A DNA stretch of 64,000 nt, from positions 127,001-191,000 of the forward strand of contig CAJNDS010002356.1 in NCBI GenBank assembly GCA_905221605.1, given 5' to 3'. Under the pieces are notes generated by a model that ran no database searches, had not been told where the DNA came from, and saw nothing but the letters and a program-made list of their open reading frames with translations. A program made the position numbers and the translations under genes. This DNA comes from Symbiodinium natans (taxonomy: Eukaryota; Sar; Dinophyceae; Suessiales; Symbiodiniaceae). Positions 1 to 12,769 of this stretch are shown here, in pieces (positions within the stretch are counted from its first letter, which is position 1; every line of letters begins with the position of its first letter).

Positions 1-1090
1 ACGAAACAAACTCGAAACCTCATGAGACATCCATGAACCCAATACGGTGACATACGGTGATGCGCAGGAAACACCAGGGAGTCGTCACCTCCAGGCCAGC
101 AGCACCTGCAGGCAGCTCCATCACGAATAATTATCGCCACTCGCAATCGCTATCATCGCACTCACATGGCATAGGGTACTGAGTACTGCAGCAGATTGCA
201 GCAGGACTCACGGTCGTAGCTGGATGGCATCAATCACCGCGCCTACGATGCCCAGCGTGGCAAGGCGAACCAGGTCCATCGCAGCGGCTCGTCACTAAAT
301 TCATCTAGTATCTACTGGAAAGGCTGCTTGCACTTTCTGGTCTGCTGTCACTTCTTCTGGCCCATGCTGTGACCAGACACCAGACCCATGTCATGCTACG
401 TGCTGCAGCCTGCACTACTGCAAGACAGTCAGCTGAAAGTTCGGGTACAAAATTAATGAGATGCCACCTCGTCCATGCTGTGACCTTTTACACCCTCCTG
501 CAGAGTAGCCCTGACTCCGGGCCCTGACAGCTCGAGCATCGAGGGATACCCGAGAGTGCCACGGTGCGAACATGACTCTCCTTGGGGGGCTCCGCACGCT
601 GACACGGCGCGGACTCAAATCCGATCACGCTGTTCCAAGCTCCGTCTTTCGCCGGCAACTTTGTTTTCAGGAACTGACGGGCGTTCGGAGAACAAGGATG
701 CTAAGCCTTTCACGTTAGGAGTACTAACGGGTTTGTCGCGAGCAGAAGGGTTTTGAGACGAATTCTGGTCGCAAAAAGGCTGCCAAACCTGTTGTAGGCC
801 CTGTGCTTTTGACTCATTCCCATATTGTACCATCCTCAGTGGCCTCAAAAAAACTCAAGCCTTGCCTGCGCGAGCCTTCGCATTTTCCTCAGCAGAGTGC
901 AGCCCTGTGCTTTTTCGCGGCGAAGGGGATCAGCCTGGCCATTCTCCAGAGGAGATCTCCAAATACTCAAAAACGAGTTCTTGAAGCTGGCAGCACGAGC
1001 CCGGATTCAGCCAATGCCAAGAAGCCTTCGGACCTCGAGCTGCCATAGTATTCCTGGTAAGCCGATCAAGCAAGGGCCATGGCCCCATTG
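1..1090. other. non-coding stretch, no gene seen
   Basis: I see no exon-like segment with a convincing protein signature here on either strand. The open frames are short, and mostly low-complexity or proline/serine/arginine-rich in the way expected of non-coding GC-balanced DNA. It may be intergenic sequence or a long intron 3' of the exon cluster that begins near 1.1 kb. Confidence 0.4.
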
Positions 1091-1119
1091 CTAGTGGCTA
1101 GCGGCAACAAAGCGACGTG

Positions 1120-2900
1120 GGTCTGGGGAGACGGTCCTCGTACCTTGCTTCCTGCCATTGTCGAATCCACTCCTCCTCGTCGAACTGCTGGGCACCTTGC
1201 AGAGTCAAACCGAGATGGGAAATTCCACTCCCTGGTCGTCGACAACCCGAAAGTATGGTGGGCCCGCGACCGTAGTCCAAATCCAGGTCTAGGTCCCAGT
1301 CTTCATAGGGATCCGCAGTCCTGGACGATGCACTCATCGCAAAACTGCAGAGGGGCTCTTCCTTCAGGTTTGCTTTGGGCATCTTTTGTAGTTTCCTGCA
1401 CGGATTTTGCAAGGTGAGACAGTCATGAAGGCTTGACCCAGACTCTATCGGACGCAGTGGAACCATGTTTGCCTGAGCTGTGCTTTTGCTATGCCACGAA
1501 GGATGATGCAAGCATGATGCACGTATGTTCGCGTCCTGCCATTCATGTAGTCGATATAGGCCTGCAGGGATTCGTGCTGCTCTTCCTCAGCAATCAGCAA
1601 GGCAAGAACCCAGCCATGTCCCCAGCTGACCTAATTGTGATTGCAGGGTATCCGTCGATCGGTGAAGTCTTGTGGGCAGAACTGAAAGCCCCTTTGCCCC
1701 TTCAACCTTGGTCTGCACCCTGCCTAAAGCTTATTGCTTTAGTGCCCCTTGTTGACAAGACGGGAAGGGCTTGGGATTGCAAGTTGTGATGCCTGTCCGA
1801 CATGCGAGACTCTGCATGCCGCACTCATTTTGGCGTAGGTAACAGGATGCCACGGCGCAAGCCTGGGGCCGCCGCTATCTCCGCGATAGGAACCATTGTC
1901 TGCACGTCTGAATCCATCTCCTTGGAGCCCGTGAAGATCCGTAAAGGCACAGAACCGCGAGCCTGCACCCACACAGGACTTCAAAGGTCCTCCTCACTAG
2001 AGGGCGCATAGAACAGCAAGTTGGTGGGATCCACTTTCCAGAAACGCCTCCGGTGGTTGAAGCTCATCCATAGTACGCACAGTACGATCGCACCCTGCAC
2101 CTTCCGTTTCGAGCCAGCCAGTTGGTGAGGGTAAAGTCCACCTCAGCAAACAAAGCGCCCATCTTCTCACAGGATGACGTTTGACCGAGCATCCTGCCTG
2201 GCTTTCAATGGGGAAGGCATGCTCTACCAGCTCCTGGGCAGCTTCCTTGCGGACCTTGGATGCAGGAAGCACTGGAAGACGCAGGACCCGCATCCGCCAC
2301 ACACACACACACACACACACAGAGTAACCCTCCCAGAGCAACTCCTGGGTATTGGTCTATTCTTGCCAGGATTGGTGCCAGGGCATCCAGGGCACCATCC
2401 AAGCCCCAAGGCCGAAGACATGCCCGTGCGACCTAAGGGGGAGCTGGGGGGAAATGGCGAAGCCCAAGATGACAAGATGACACGCAAAAAATGACGCAAA
2501 GCCATGCAAAGCCCACAGAGCGTGGGCGAAGAGGAGCTCAGAGAGGCGCTCGATCAGCTCGACCTCTGCGCCGTCGAAGGACTCGTCCACTGGGTTTTCG
2601 TCGACAGCGAGCGGGTGCACCCTGCAGAGGTCTGCCAATTGCACAGGTTCTCGCAGTGACTACACTTGCGCAGTGTGCGAAAGGAAGCAGGGCACCTCCC
2701 ACGAGGGTCATGGTAGGCCAGGCAGACAGCATCCCAGTCTTCGGGCAGCTCTTTCCTGCCAAAAAAGCAGAATGCTGAGGATGCCCCCCCCGGAACCCCC
2801 CCCTCTTCCCTGCTCTCCGGGGCGCTTGCAAGAGCTTGGAGATGGCCAGGTCTACGCGCGGGACAACAGCATTGACATCGTCCTGCGCAAGTGGACATGA
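1120..2900 (-). CDS. exon cluster of an unrecognised minus-strand gene
   Basis: Several short minus-strand segments read as soluble alpha-helical protein and are bounded by plausible splice sites. In transcription order they include DDVNAVVPRVDLAISKLLQ (about 2897-2840, after a CAG acceptor), an acidic segment around 2640-2500 with ELIERLSELLFAHALWALHG, DGALDALAPILARIDQYPGV (about 2400-2340), VRKEAAQELVEHAFP (about 2262-2215), MGALFAEVDFTLTNWLARNG (about 2172-2115), RFWKVDPTNLLFYAPSSEED (about 2052-1990), and, after a gap, an Asp-rich piece plus QFDEEEWIRQWQEAR ending near 1136. The family is not recognised. The gap from about 1950 to 1350 may be intron. All seven may belong to one gene, but I cannot show they are joined. 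A (CA)n run at 2298-2321 lies between exons. Confidence 0.45.
2298..2321. repeat. (CA)n microsatellite
   Basis: About 12 uninterrupted CA units, lying between two candidate exons of the minus-strand cluster, so probably intronic. Confidence 0.9.
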
Positions 2901-3480
2901 ACTTCATGACGACTTCGAACACCCCCACCCTGCATCCTACTGGTAGTCGGTGCTCTGGGACACTGTTGGGATATCTGGGGGGTGGGCACTCTGGAGGTGA
3001 GGGCGGGCACTTTTTCTCGCACCGCGGGCACTGACCCAACGTGAACATCAAGAGCAGCCCTTCACCTACATACACTCAATAAGCTCAGAGGGATGGCTTG
3101 GCGACTTAAGGTTCGGCGCGTTGAGGGTTCACCCTGTTTAATGAAAAGAAGGCACTTCAATGGCCCTCGAATCCACAGAGCAACAGACAGAACGCCTTAA
3201 ACCTTAGGGAAATACGTGGGCCATCGAAAGCGTCCTCAACAAACCTCCTGGCAGCCATGAGGAGCACTAAAGCCCTTCCCAAGCTCAACTCCTACCACGC
3301 AAAGCAGACGCGCTTCGGGAAAGGCTGTCGTGCTGTGGAGAGGGGTTGGTTCATCAGAAGCAACAAGTGAGTCATAGGCACCTCAAGTCCACAAAGACCA
3401 AAGACCGATGAGCATGCTGACGCAAGTCAACAAGGACTCTGCTGCAATCACCCGTCTCATGAAAGAAGATGCCAGCCCTT

Positions 3481-3895
3481 GATATATATATATATATATA
3501 CAGGAAAGCCGCGAACCGAACCGCAAACCGGAACCGAACCGCCAGGAACCGCACGCGCGAAAGAACCGTGTGAACCGTGAACCGCCGAAACCGCGACAAA
3601 CACGAACCGCCATGGAACCGAATCTCAAGCCAAGGCCTTAACCCCTCCAGACCCTCCAGCCCCCCAGCCCCCCCAAACCCCTCCAAGCCCTCCAGGCCCC
3701 CAGCCCCTCCAGCCCCCTCCAGCCCAGCCCCTCCCCTCCAGCTGAGGGGCTGGAGGGGCTGGGGGGGGTTGGCACCCGAACCGAACCGAACCGAACCGAA
3801 CCGCGCCGCAGCGAACCGCATGAACCGGAACCGTTCCAGAGTATGTTCCCGGAAACCGAAACGAACCTACACGAACCGTGGCCTTACTGTATATA
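3481..3895. repeat. (TA)n tract, degenerate GAACCG array and C-rich foldback
   Basis: A (TA)n run (about 3482-3500) is followed by a degenerate array of GAACCG/AACCG words (about 3504-3630). Next is a C-rich tract built on CCCTCCAG words (about 3640-3740), which folds back on its G-rich complement (about 3741-3770, GGGGCTGGAGGGG). A second AACCG array follows (about 3776-3890), with at least five tandem GAACC units. The AACCG words thus flank a foldback on both sides in the same orientation. The open frames across it give repetitive peptides (RFGSVRFGS-like) and are not genes. Confidence 0.85.
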
Positions 3896-3896
3896 T

Positions 3897-4028
3897 ATGT
3901 GTATAATGTATATGTATATGTATATATGTACATACATACATACATACATACATACATACATACATACATACATACATACATACATACATACATACATACA
4001 TAGATACATACATACATACACATACATA
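3897..4028. repeat. (TATG)/(CATA)n tetranucleotide microsatellite
   Basis: A TATATG-type lead-in, then roughly 24 ATAC/CATA units with one interruption near 4003. It directly adjoins the GAACCG/foldback block. Confidence 0.95.
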
Positions 4029-4189
4029 TGATATGACGAAACAAAAAACATGACACGATCTGATACTGCATGATATATTCGATATGTAACATGCAAAATT
4101 GCCAATGATACTCATGGCTCTAAACCCTGCGACCCCTCCTCCAAAACGAGGCCCCACTCAGCTGTGGGGTGTGTGGCAATGCCTCGATC

Positions 4190-5105
4190 GAAGCACCGGC
4201 CAATTGTCGATGTCACGAAGTTGAAAGACTTGCATGACTTGGCAAATCGAGAGCAGCTTCCGTTCCTTCACTGTTCGGCAATAAGCACCCCACGCTCGAG
4301 CGCCAAACGATGGGATAGTGCACAGGCAATGCCGCCCACTGTTAGGTGGTCATCGAAGTGAACCAGATTCCCTTCCTTGCCGCTGGGATGACAGGCTTGG
4401 ACCCACAAAGCCAGTCCATGAATGGCTTTGAATGTTTCCCTTCTGCGCTCTTGCTGATTGGATTGCATAGGGCAGGTGTTTGGACACGCATATAGCTCTG
4501 CTGGCACTTGGTCGCTTAGATCCAGGCTTCATCGTGAACGATGGTGTAGTGCTCCTCATCTAACGCGCGCCTGCCACCGCAACCGGTTTGTGCAATTTAC
4601 GGTGACACACGCACACACCTCGTCACATCGGGTCGGCAACTCGGGGAATTGTTGCCGGCCTGGCACGCTCCAGAGCGTAGGGGCCCACAGCCTCCACGAC
4701 CACCTCCAGACACCCGCATCTACAGACTTGCTTTTTGACACTGCAAGATAGTGATTCGCGAGTGCTATACAGAGCTGCGTTGCGTGGCGCAGGCCTCATC
4801 ATCCAAAGACAAAGCCAGCTTGTCGATGGCCTGTGGCCGCAGCTTAAATACACAACTGTGGAGCAGACCCTGACATGCCAAATGGGTTTTGCAGGGCTCT
4901 GCTTTCAACCACTCAGATGGTCCGCTCTCGAAACAGTTTTGGTCCCTTTGTGGGATCGTCATGATAACTCGGCCCCTTTAGCCATTATGATCCGCCTCCA
5001 CGCGCTCCAGGCGCCGGAGGAGCGGCTCGTTGGCTTTGGCCAGCAGCGAGTGAAGTCGCTCTGCGGGCACCCAGAAGTGTGCAGAGAACTGTTTACTGAA
5101 GTTTA
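4190..5105 (-). CDS. exon cluster of an unrecognised minus-strand gene
   Basis: The best exon is about 5093-4985. A CAG acceptor leads into FSAHFWVPAERLHSLLAKAN and then a basic helix (LLRRLERVEADHNG). Further candidates are LRPQAIDKLALSLDDEACAT (about 4850-4790), CLEVVVEAVGPYALERARPA (about 4708-4650) and a segment ending VHFDDHLTVGGIACALSHRL near 4300. The last contains a DHxxxGG string faintly like transketolase C-terminal regions, but the match is too short to use. I cannot name the family or confirm that the pieces are joined. Confidence 0.4.
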
Positions 5106-5109
5106 AATG

Positions 5110-6640
5110 GCTTAGTGGCTGAGGGCAAATCCTTCAACGACGGCGCAGGCTGCAACGCTTCTGTTTAGCTCGGGCTGTGTGACTCAGCGCGATTGGTGCA
5201 GGAGTTGATGAGGGGATGGTGGCTGCAGGGTTGCAAGTCCCAGGGAAGGAGAGTTTGTGAGTAAAAAAAGGCATGGCAGACAGAACAGCACAGGCAGCAG
5301 GGCCTTTGCGATCAGATCGTCTCTGTAGGTTTATGTACAGGGCGCACCACCTTGGCAGGCTGACTGGCGCAGAACCACCTGAAGGAGCTCACCATGCGAA
5401 AGACTTAAAGATCCACAGCAAGCTCTCTAAACAGGCGCCCGTGCCTCAATAAAACACACCCCAGCCTGACACTCAAAGAGACGATCTCCTCTTGGGCACA
5501 AGCTCGCCAAGCTCTGGAGATGCTTGAGCTTCACTGCTACCTGCTCGCAGCAAGGCCCGCCAGAGGTATGGACGATGCTGCTTCTGAACTGTAGGATTTA
5601 GGGACGACTGTTTAGGGTAGTGTTTAGGAGGTTCATGGGTAGCTATATGTGGGGTCGTTGGGCTCCCACAGGAAGGGAGGGAGGGGGGTGGGTTGACAGT
5701 CTAAATTTGGGTCCCCTTCGGGGCATCCTTTATCAAAGCACGTTCAGTGTGCTTAGAAGCCTCTTTCTGTTTTGTTCTTTCTGTGTCTGTGCGAGCTACA
5801 TGGTCAGCATCAGAGCAGTCTAGAAGGCCGTCAAACAGGACAGACATGCAAACCGTGCGGAACGAAAGGATTTGCCGGGAGGATTTACACGTGAAACGGA
5901 AGATGTTGTAAAACACTTAGGTTTCAAAATGTAGATCATGGTATATTGATGAGATGGGATCTCCATACAAAAGATTGGATTTGCATGGGCATGTGCATGT
6001 TCTGGCTTAGCACGCTCTATGGGGTCTGTCTGGAGATCTCTTGCACAATTCCTAAGACCTGACATGTCTCCTGTGGATCCTGCCACTTCGACTGCATACT
6101 GAGGCCTCCAGCATGTGCTCAGAAATGCCAGTACTGTCTTACTCCTGTCTTTAGAGAGATGGAACAGAAAGATGACAACGCTCTGCAAAAAAACACTCAA
6201 GATGCTGTAAATTTTCTGGGGGGGGGGGGGGGGGGGGGGGTGAGGGCGTACGTGCAAAGAAGAGGCTCCCACAAGGGGACCCTAGTTTGGAACTGAACCC
6301 ATCTATTGTCCCAGCCCATCAGCTAGTATCCTCCAGTTTGGGGACTCCGGCAATCAGAATTCTAACAGTTACAATATTTTGATTTATTTTGAGAGGTATA
6401 CTTCAAAACACCCGAAATTTGCAAAATTGCCCATATTAGCCTTCAGCCTCCCTTCTGAAGGGAGGCAAGCCTAGAACCACCATTTCTCAGCCAGGCCTTT
6501 GTCAGTTGCTCGGAATACTTGTCTTGACTCTTGTGGCGGGCGCCTGTCTGCTTCGCTTCACCGCCACAGCCGCCACAGCGTGCTACGGAAGTGGAATGGA
6601 ATGAATCTTGTCTGAGCGCAAAATCACGTGCCTATCTTGC
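5110..6640. other. non-coding stretch with a 23-base G run
   Basis: No convincing exon on either strand. Apart from a poly-G tract at 6218-6240, I see no ordered repeat. It could be intergenic DNA between two minus-strand genes. Confidence 0.4.
6218..6240. repeat. poly-G homopolymer (23 bases)
   Basis: A run of about 23 G, read directly. Similar runs occur at 43405-43423 (G) and 44340-44355 (C). Such runs can be assembly-error points, so the exact length is uncertain. Confidence 0.9.
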
Positions 6641-7729
6641 CAGCGCTGCCTTCGCAGCTTCACACCTGCAGCAACCTCGCAAACAACATGGTTGAGGTAA
6701 GGCGAGGTGCACTTGCATGTGTAGAGAGAGAGAGGCGCGCCACAGACGTTCCACAATATAGCCGAAGCAGAAACTTGATCTGAACTGCGCAGACCTCAAC
6801 CTCACCTCTTAACACGCATGGAGCTCGTGCCCTGAACTCCGAACCACGCCTCCAAACCACAAATCAACAAACCGAAGCCCAAGTAGCTGCAGCACAGAAG
6901 GCACTTTTGAGCTGCAAGGTGCCTCCATGGGCTCAAAACGGTGACGCAAGTTCGTGGGTTTCGTGCTTTTGGGAGCGAACAGAAAGACAAAGGCCTCTTG
7001 AAATGGACTTGGGAGAGGCCGATCGTCCTGGAACGACTTCACAGCTACGGCCTAAACCTCCAACGAAGGCGAAGTTGAAGACATGTGCCGACTCCTTCGG
7101 CGAGTGCGCAGCGCGCGCCTGAGCCTGAGACTTGCCACGGCCTGACACGAATCGAGCAAAGGAGGTCGGGCAATAGCCCCTTCAGCTTGGGCTCCATTAG
7201 CCCGCATGGCGTTTCTGGCCTGAGTGTTGTCGGACATGCGATGCTGGCCATGGCCCAGCAGTTGTCTCAACAACTACACTTCTAAAGCTTCTACGACTGA
7301 TGACTGGCGTTTGTTGTTTCATGCTTTGCCTGCCCTGCTCTCAGGTGCAATTTCGAAATGGACGTCACCATGTCAATAAACGCATGTGCAAACCTTCGGA
7401 CCACTGTGTGGCGTCGCTAGTGCAAGGCAATGGGGCAAGCCCAACAAGAACTCCCAGTTTCAGCAACCGCCGGTCACACAAGCGGCAATAGCAGCGCAAG
7501 CTGCATGTGGTCACGTTCCCTTTCTAAAGCGATAGAGTTCTCGCACTTGGGAGGTCATCTTTCTGAGCCTGTGTTGGGACTTAGGTGTTTATGCAGACCC
7601 TGAAGAAAGAAGTCCTCAGCTACCAGTGCGAAGGCCGGCGGGCCAAGATCGCATTAACGCAAAGCAACAAGGGCGTCACTCGCCCGGCCAGATGTCCAGC
7701 CTTGGCGCGCGAGGCGGATAACGGCGATC

Positions 7730-9560
7730 AAGCTATTCGTTGTTCGACCTGTGGATGCAAGATACCTGTGAGTTGTAAACTCATGCAAGGCTGCTGGGTA
7801 CTGTAACACTGTAAGTACTCCCTGATCTTACCGCTCGTTGTGACCCAGAGCGGCCCAGCAATGCAAGTCCCAGCTCTGCCTTCCGAATTCACGCTCCGAA
7901 CGACCCCATCGTGCAACACATCAGCGGAATCGTGCCGTGTCAACTGCGTGTAGCTTTCCTGGCTCACCGACAGCATGATACCAAGACTACAGACCTTTGT
8001 CATGACCAAGGCAATGGCAGGCCCTGCGGCACGAACTCTGCAAGATGTGCCCTCGGAAAGCCCAACAACCTCGGGCCAGTGACGAATCCAGGGGAATCCA
8101 TTGTGCTCAAGAATAACCAAAAAGCTGCAATCAGACGACAACTCTTCAAGCAGTCTTGCCAAGAAGGACAAACAACATTGATGCCAGCGTTGAAGAGCAC
8201 ACCTTTTCGCACCATGCACGAGATGTTCACGCCTAAAGCGGATCGTGCGGCGTCCAGCGATAGAATCGAAGCCTTAGCTTCAGCTCGGCTACACTCACAG
8301 AAATGCGTGGCCCGGACAGTTCAGCTAACTCAGGCATCGACAGTGCCGGATTGCCAGGCATGGCAAACTTCAGCCCAAGAGGCAGCGATGGATCCCTTAG
8401 CCTGCTCGGCCAAAGCCAGCTGGAGGCCTGGCGTTTTGGGGTTTGAGAACCATTCATAGTCATGCCTGTTCACTTGGCATGTGGCACGTGTCCCAACCTA
8501 CTACCACACCTTGAATTATAGGTTGGGTCTGCACGTCTACGGTTCAGCGATGACTCTTTCTCATCCCTCGATACCCCTCGGAACCTTGCCACATCACCCT
8601 GAAAGACTGCCAAAGAGCCATGTGAACCGAAGAAAATACCGCGAGGAGAGCGGCCATAAGGCAAGGATTCCAAAGACTTGAGACTTATGCTCTCTTCGGT
8701 CTCAGTGTCACACTCATGAAACCCTGTCACCCAAAGAAAACCTTTCTGCACATGAAGGACAGGCCGGCAGAGCCCGCGGATTGAAGATCACGTGCCAAAG
8801 GTGCTCGAAAGCCATCTCCAATCCCTGTGAACCAATGCACACCGCGATACCGCACTCTTACATTGTACAGACTGCGAAAGTGAAGCCAAGGAATGCAGGG
8901 CCTTATGGAAGCCGTGCCAGGTGAACCTCGCGCCCTCGCTTGCATCGCTTGCAGTCAGGTCCTGGCAACACATAGACACAAATTATGTCGAGGGCGAAGC
9001 AACGGTCCTTCCACGAAACAAACGATGTTCCAGGAAGCAAGCGGTAGTTGCTGCCACCTGGAGCTTCTTGCCGCAATGAACAGAGAAAGGAATGGGACAC
9101 AGCGCGTGCTCCGGTGCAACAAACGCAACACATGCAGCAATTCAGGCACGAACTACACAAAGCCCGCCAGCCCTTCTGCCAGAATGCCTGATAAGCGCAG
9201 CAACATCTTTCGAAAACTGCTCCCAGAAGCTGCGAAAAGATGCAGCGGCAACAAGGAAAGACGAAACAGCCGCGAATCTAGCCGCACCGCAAGGGGGAGG
9301 AGAGCCAGCGCGCCTTTGGCCTGCTTTGAGCGGCTTGACGGCTGGCGACGAACTGACCGTAGTCATAGCCGCCGTAGTCGTCCTGGATCAGCTAGCATCT
9401 GAAGAAGATTCGCGTCGTTGGACCAGTCTTTCAAACCAGTCTTCTGTGCCAGAGCCTGCGGAAGCTGTGGTGGGCTGTCGAACAATAGCTCCCAGGCCAA
9501 CTCCACCCACTGACAATACCAACCTGCCCAAGGGATGCAAGAGGCATGTTGAGTGGCTAC
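7730..9560 (-). CDS. exon cluster of an unrecognised minus-strand gene
   Basis: Successive minus-strand open segments look like real protein rather than random frames. They include FDSPPQLPQALAQKTGLKDW followed by SNDANLLQMLADPG (about 9490-9400), an Ala-rich helix with SFWEQFSKDVAALIRHSG (about 9250-9170), LPGTSFVSWKDRCFALDIIC (about 9050-8985), GRSPRGIFFGSHGSLAVFQG (about 8660-8600), PALSMPELAELSGPRISVSV (about 8350-8290) and LARLLEELSSDCSFLVILEH (about 8160-8100). The last continues into a hydrophobic stretch. No family is recognised, and the number of genes represented is unknown. Confidence 0.4.
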
Positions 9561-9599
9561 CACGCAGGAATCAACCGAGGCCTTGCTAATTTCTGGCTA

Positions 9600-11075
9600 C
9601 ATTCGGTCAATTGTTGGTCAATTGATGAGAGTTGTTTCTGACAGAATTCAAGTTGTCTTTGACCTTGCGCCGTGGAAACTCACCCCCGCTGCCCATGGAA
9701 AACAATGGCAGCATATACCGAATATTGATACATGTCATATGTATCTTATAATAGCTTCTGCTTGAACTTCCCATTCCTGTTCTTAGCCAGCTCGCACTTA
9801 CATGTGAAGCACTGCCTGATGGTGTACGGGCAGAGCAACGCTCCAAGACAGAGTCTCCTGCCAGATGCCAACAAAGTTTGCAAGCTATCGCCGTCTCAAC
9901 ACTGCAATGGCACTGGTGAGAGTTCCAGGACACATCCTGTGGCAGTCTTGCTGTCTCCTCGGAAGATCGATGGCTTTTTCATCCTCCGCTTCGAGCCCTG
10001 AATACTGGATTCAGCATGATGCATCAGCATGATGCAGCAACAAGATAGCACGAGGTTGTCGGGGCCTGCCTCCCGGGCTGCTCGCATTCGGCAATAGGTC
10101 CGTAGCTCAGATGCTACGCGCCCTGACCTCAGTCGTGGAAGTGCCACTCAAACAAAGCAGATGGCATGGAACCATGCGAAGGTGAAGAGCCACACAAAAG
10201 GGCCGAAGGCTTCTCTGTCCGACCTCACAGCGCCTGGGCCCCCAGCGCATCGGTGGGACCGTTGTGCCGCCGGCCCAAATGCACGAAGGGTAGTTCACGG
10301 GGCCAAAGCCTCACGAAGGCTTCATGTCAAGTTTCGTCACGTTTTACAAAGTGTAACTCAAGAAACTCGCCTCGCGGCCCCAGCCGTGGGCGTTCAGAGG
10401 TTGCTGTAGGGAGGCCATGTTACCCCTTCCTTGCAGTTAGTCCCCTTGGGCGGCCCCTCATGTGTACCCGGCATTCTTGGATGGCGCTGCATGATGTTGC
10501 ATGGAGAACCGAAACAATCTCAGCTGCTGGGCATCGGATTCCTCGGCCTGACCGGCCTGCTGAGCACAGGCACGCAAATCCAAGCTATTCTGCCGACACC
10601 CTGCAGACGCCCTAAGACCCTGAGAGGCGCACCCCAAAAGCCTCAAAATTGGACTCCCCGCACAGACCCCCCCCCCTGGAGGGAATAGTAGGGACTTCCT
10701 TGGGACCGATGGAGGCTCGGCCATGCTGCGGGTAGTTGACTGGAAACCCCACCCAGAGGGGTTGGGTTGGGCAGTGGTGGTCGGCCGTTGCGCCGCGTTT
10801 CCGCAAAGTCATAATGCTGTTGGCTGTTATACGCGATGAATTCAGGCGTATGTGCAGATATGCACATACAAAAATGACGACTGTACTTCCATGCATATGT
10901 CGTTTATTCTATACATGACATATGTGTATATAGGTACGAGTACTCGTTGAAACGAAGTACAAGCTGTGTGTCTCTGTGTGTGTGTGTATGCGTGTATCAA
11001 GAGAGAAAACCAAGAGAGACAAAGAGAAAGAGAGGGAGAAGAGAGAGAGCCTCAACGCCAGAGAGTTGAGGACCG
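9600..11075. other. non-coding stretch with short TG and GA tracts
   Basis: No convincing exon. A (TG)n patch near 10968-10990 is followed by a GA-rich tract (about 11000-11050). The polypyrimidine complement of that tract lies just 3' of the last DUF3431-like exon on the minus strand. Confidence 0.4.
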
Positions 11076-11079
11076 ACAC

Positions 11080-12510
11080 CAACGCCGAGACTTCCACGTG
11101 CTCGTAGACATCAGCGTGGATGAACATCATGAAATCCTCGCAATCGAGGTCTTGTCACATATCTCCCGTCGAAGCACACCTGGATGCTGACGAAGATCTG
11201 ACATGATCTGACCAACACTAAGACCACGTCTGGCAAATCGTCATAGTGCTGCGCGACATGGTGCAGGTTCGGGGCGATCTCGCCAGTTGGCATCTCCTGC
11301 TTCAGATCGCAGAAGGGACAGTGGGTACAGGTATCAAAACCGTGCAGCAACAGGCGTTTGCTTGTGTCCGCACCGACCCGAATTGCTTCAACCACAGGCG
11401 AAAATCTTTCCAGCTTGTCTGGCATCGCATCGTGGCTACGTATGGCTCGAGGAGCCTCTTAACGCCGCGCACATTGCAACACGCACCTCGTGGAAGGGGA
11501 TGATGAACGCGCGCCTCATCGCCCCCAGGTCGATCGGGTCATCATGGGTCATCCCAAGGTCTGCAAACACAACTGACAGGCCTGAAGTACCTGGCCACAC
11601 GCAGCAACGAGGATGGCGCCAGCACGGAGTACTGCGACCCTCTGCAGCAGGTGGGGTCTCGGGATTGTGTGTTTTTGGTAAGCTTGTTCTTGTCACCTTT
11701 CGTCAGCCCTTGTTTCATGTCTGCTCACAGTGTCGCAGGTGGTTAGGCCCAACTCTCTGGCAAAAGAGCCTGGATGCTCGGCCCCCGAGGAAAGATCGAT
11801 CTCCACTTCTACCTGGACAGTCACTCGCTGAAACTCTGAAGCCTTGTACATATATCGAGGCTCAAGAAATTGCAACGGGTGTGATCAACGCAGGCCTCGT
11901 TCTCCAAGCTGTAGGCAGGGCCGCTGGCATCAAAGAAGCCGTAGCAGATATCGTAGATGTACAGCTCGAAAACCTCTTCCAGTTCCGACCATTCGTGCAA
12001 GCAGTGCAACAAGTCCCGGAGCTGTTGCATGAAGCCTTACCGAAACGAATTTCTACAAAGCGGACATGACTGCACCCCGATGTATGCCCCACAAGATTGA
12101 GATACCACATCATCGACCTCATAACAATCATAATCATCATCATAATCATAATCACAGTCATAGAAGTAAAATAAATAAAATAATAATACTAGCAATAAAA
12201 ACAATAATAATAGTAATAATAACAATAATAGTAGTAATAATAATGATTCATGCGCAGGGCCTCGGTCAAGGGCAGTGCCTCCTCGTGCAGCAGCAAGGTG
12301 CAGATCATTGACTTACTGCGGCTTCCAGACCTTCAGGCTTCAGGGCAGTCTCGGGTAGGTTTTGGGGCAAACAGAGCACACACACCTGAACATGGAAGCC
12401 CTACACACGGAAATGCAGCTTGGTAGGGTGAGAATTCCCGAGCCCGAAACTTCTCCAAGCGCCCCAAACCCTCCAGTCCTGCAGTACCAAGGACTCCAGC
12501 GGCTTCAGGT
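11080..12510 (-). CDS. multi-exon gene with a DUF3431-like segment
   Basis: The best-supported part is two exons, 11296-11213 and 11136 to about 11080, split by a 76 bp GT-AG phase-0 intron. Joined, they read EMPTGEIAPNLHHVAQHYDD, LPDVVLVL, then DFMMFIHADVYEHV. This resembles the core of DUF3431 proteins as I remember it (E-x-x-x-x-LxHI-x-x-x-Yx-x-LxD, then a hydrophobic strand and an acidic H-x-D/GD motif), a glycosyltransferase-like family of uncertain role. Upstream minus-strand exons may be the same gene: 11560-11487 (DLGMTHDDPIDLGAMRRAFI), about 11868-11750 (EPRYMYKASEFQRVTVQVEV), about 12030-11880 (HEWSELEEVFELYIYDICYG) and about 12508-12436 (EQYLKPLESLVLQDWRVWGA). The upstream exons have no recognised domain. 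The family call needs a profile search. Confidence 0.45.
12115..12245. repeat. degenerate AAT/ATC trinucleotide tract
   Basis: An A+T-rich tract of imperfect AATAAT/ATCATA words. Similar tracts occur at 12770-12870 and 20728-20845. It lies between candidate exons of minus-strand genes. Confidence 0.8.
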
Positions 12511-12769
12511 ACTGTTCATCTGCTCGTGCGCAAAAGGGCATCACGACGTTCACCTCCGACATTCAGGCTGGATTGAGACATACAGCTACGTGGAACTTCT
12601 CCGGGTAACCGTGCCTACCAGAAGTGCTAGAAAATCATCATCACTGCTTGACATTGAACATGCCCAGCCATGCTACAAAAACTGAAGTTCGAGCTCGATA
12701 GCCTTGAAACCGATTTTCCGCCGCAGCATTGCCAGCGAGGCAAGCTGCTTGACCTCAGGTGCTCCAAGG

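Noticed and set aside
4240-4400. DHLTVGGIACAL motif resembling the transketolase C-terminal DHxxxGG region
   Set aside because: Only a dozen residues agree, with no flanking transketolase features. Kept as an unnamed exon.
7045-7148. Minus-strand SGRGKSQAQARAAHS string resembling a histone H2A tail
   Set aside because: It starts at GTG, and the histone-fold sequence expected next (AGLQFPVGR-like) is absent in all frames and with any nearby splice. Judged a chance match.
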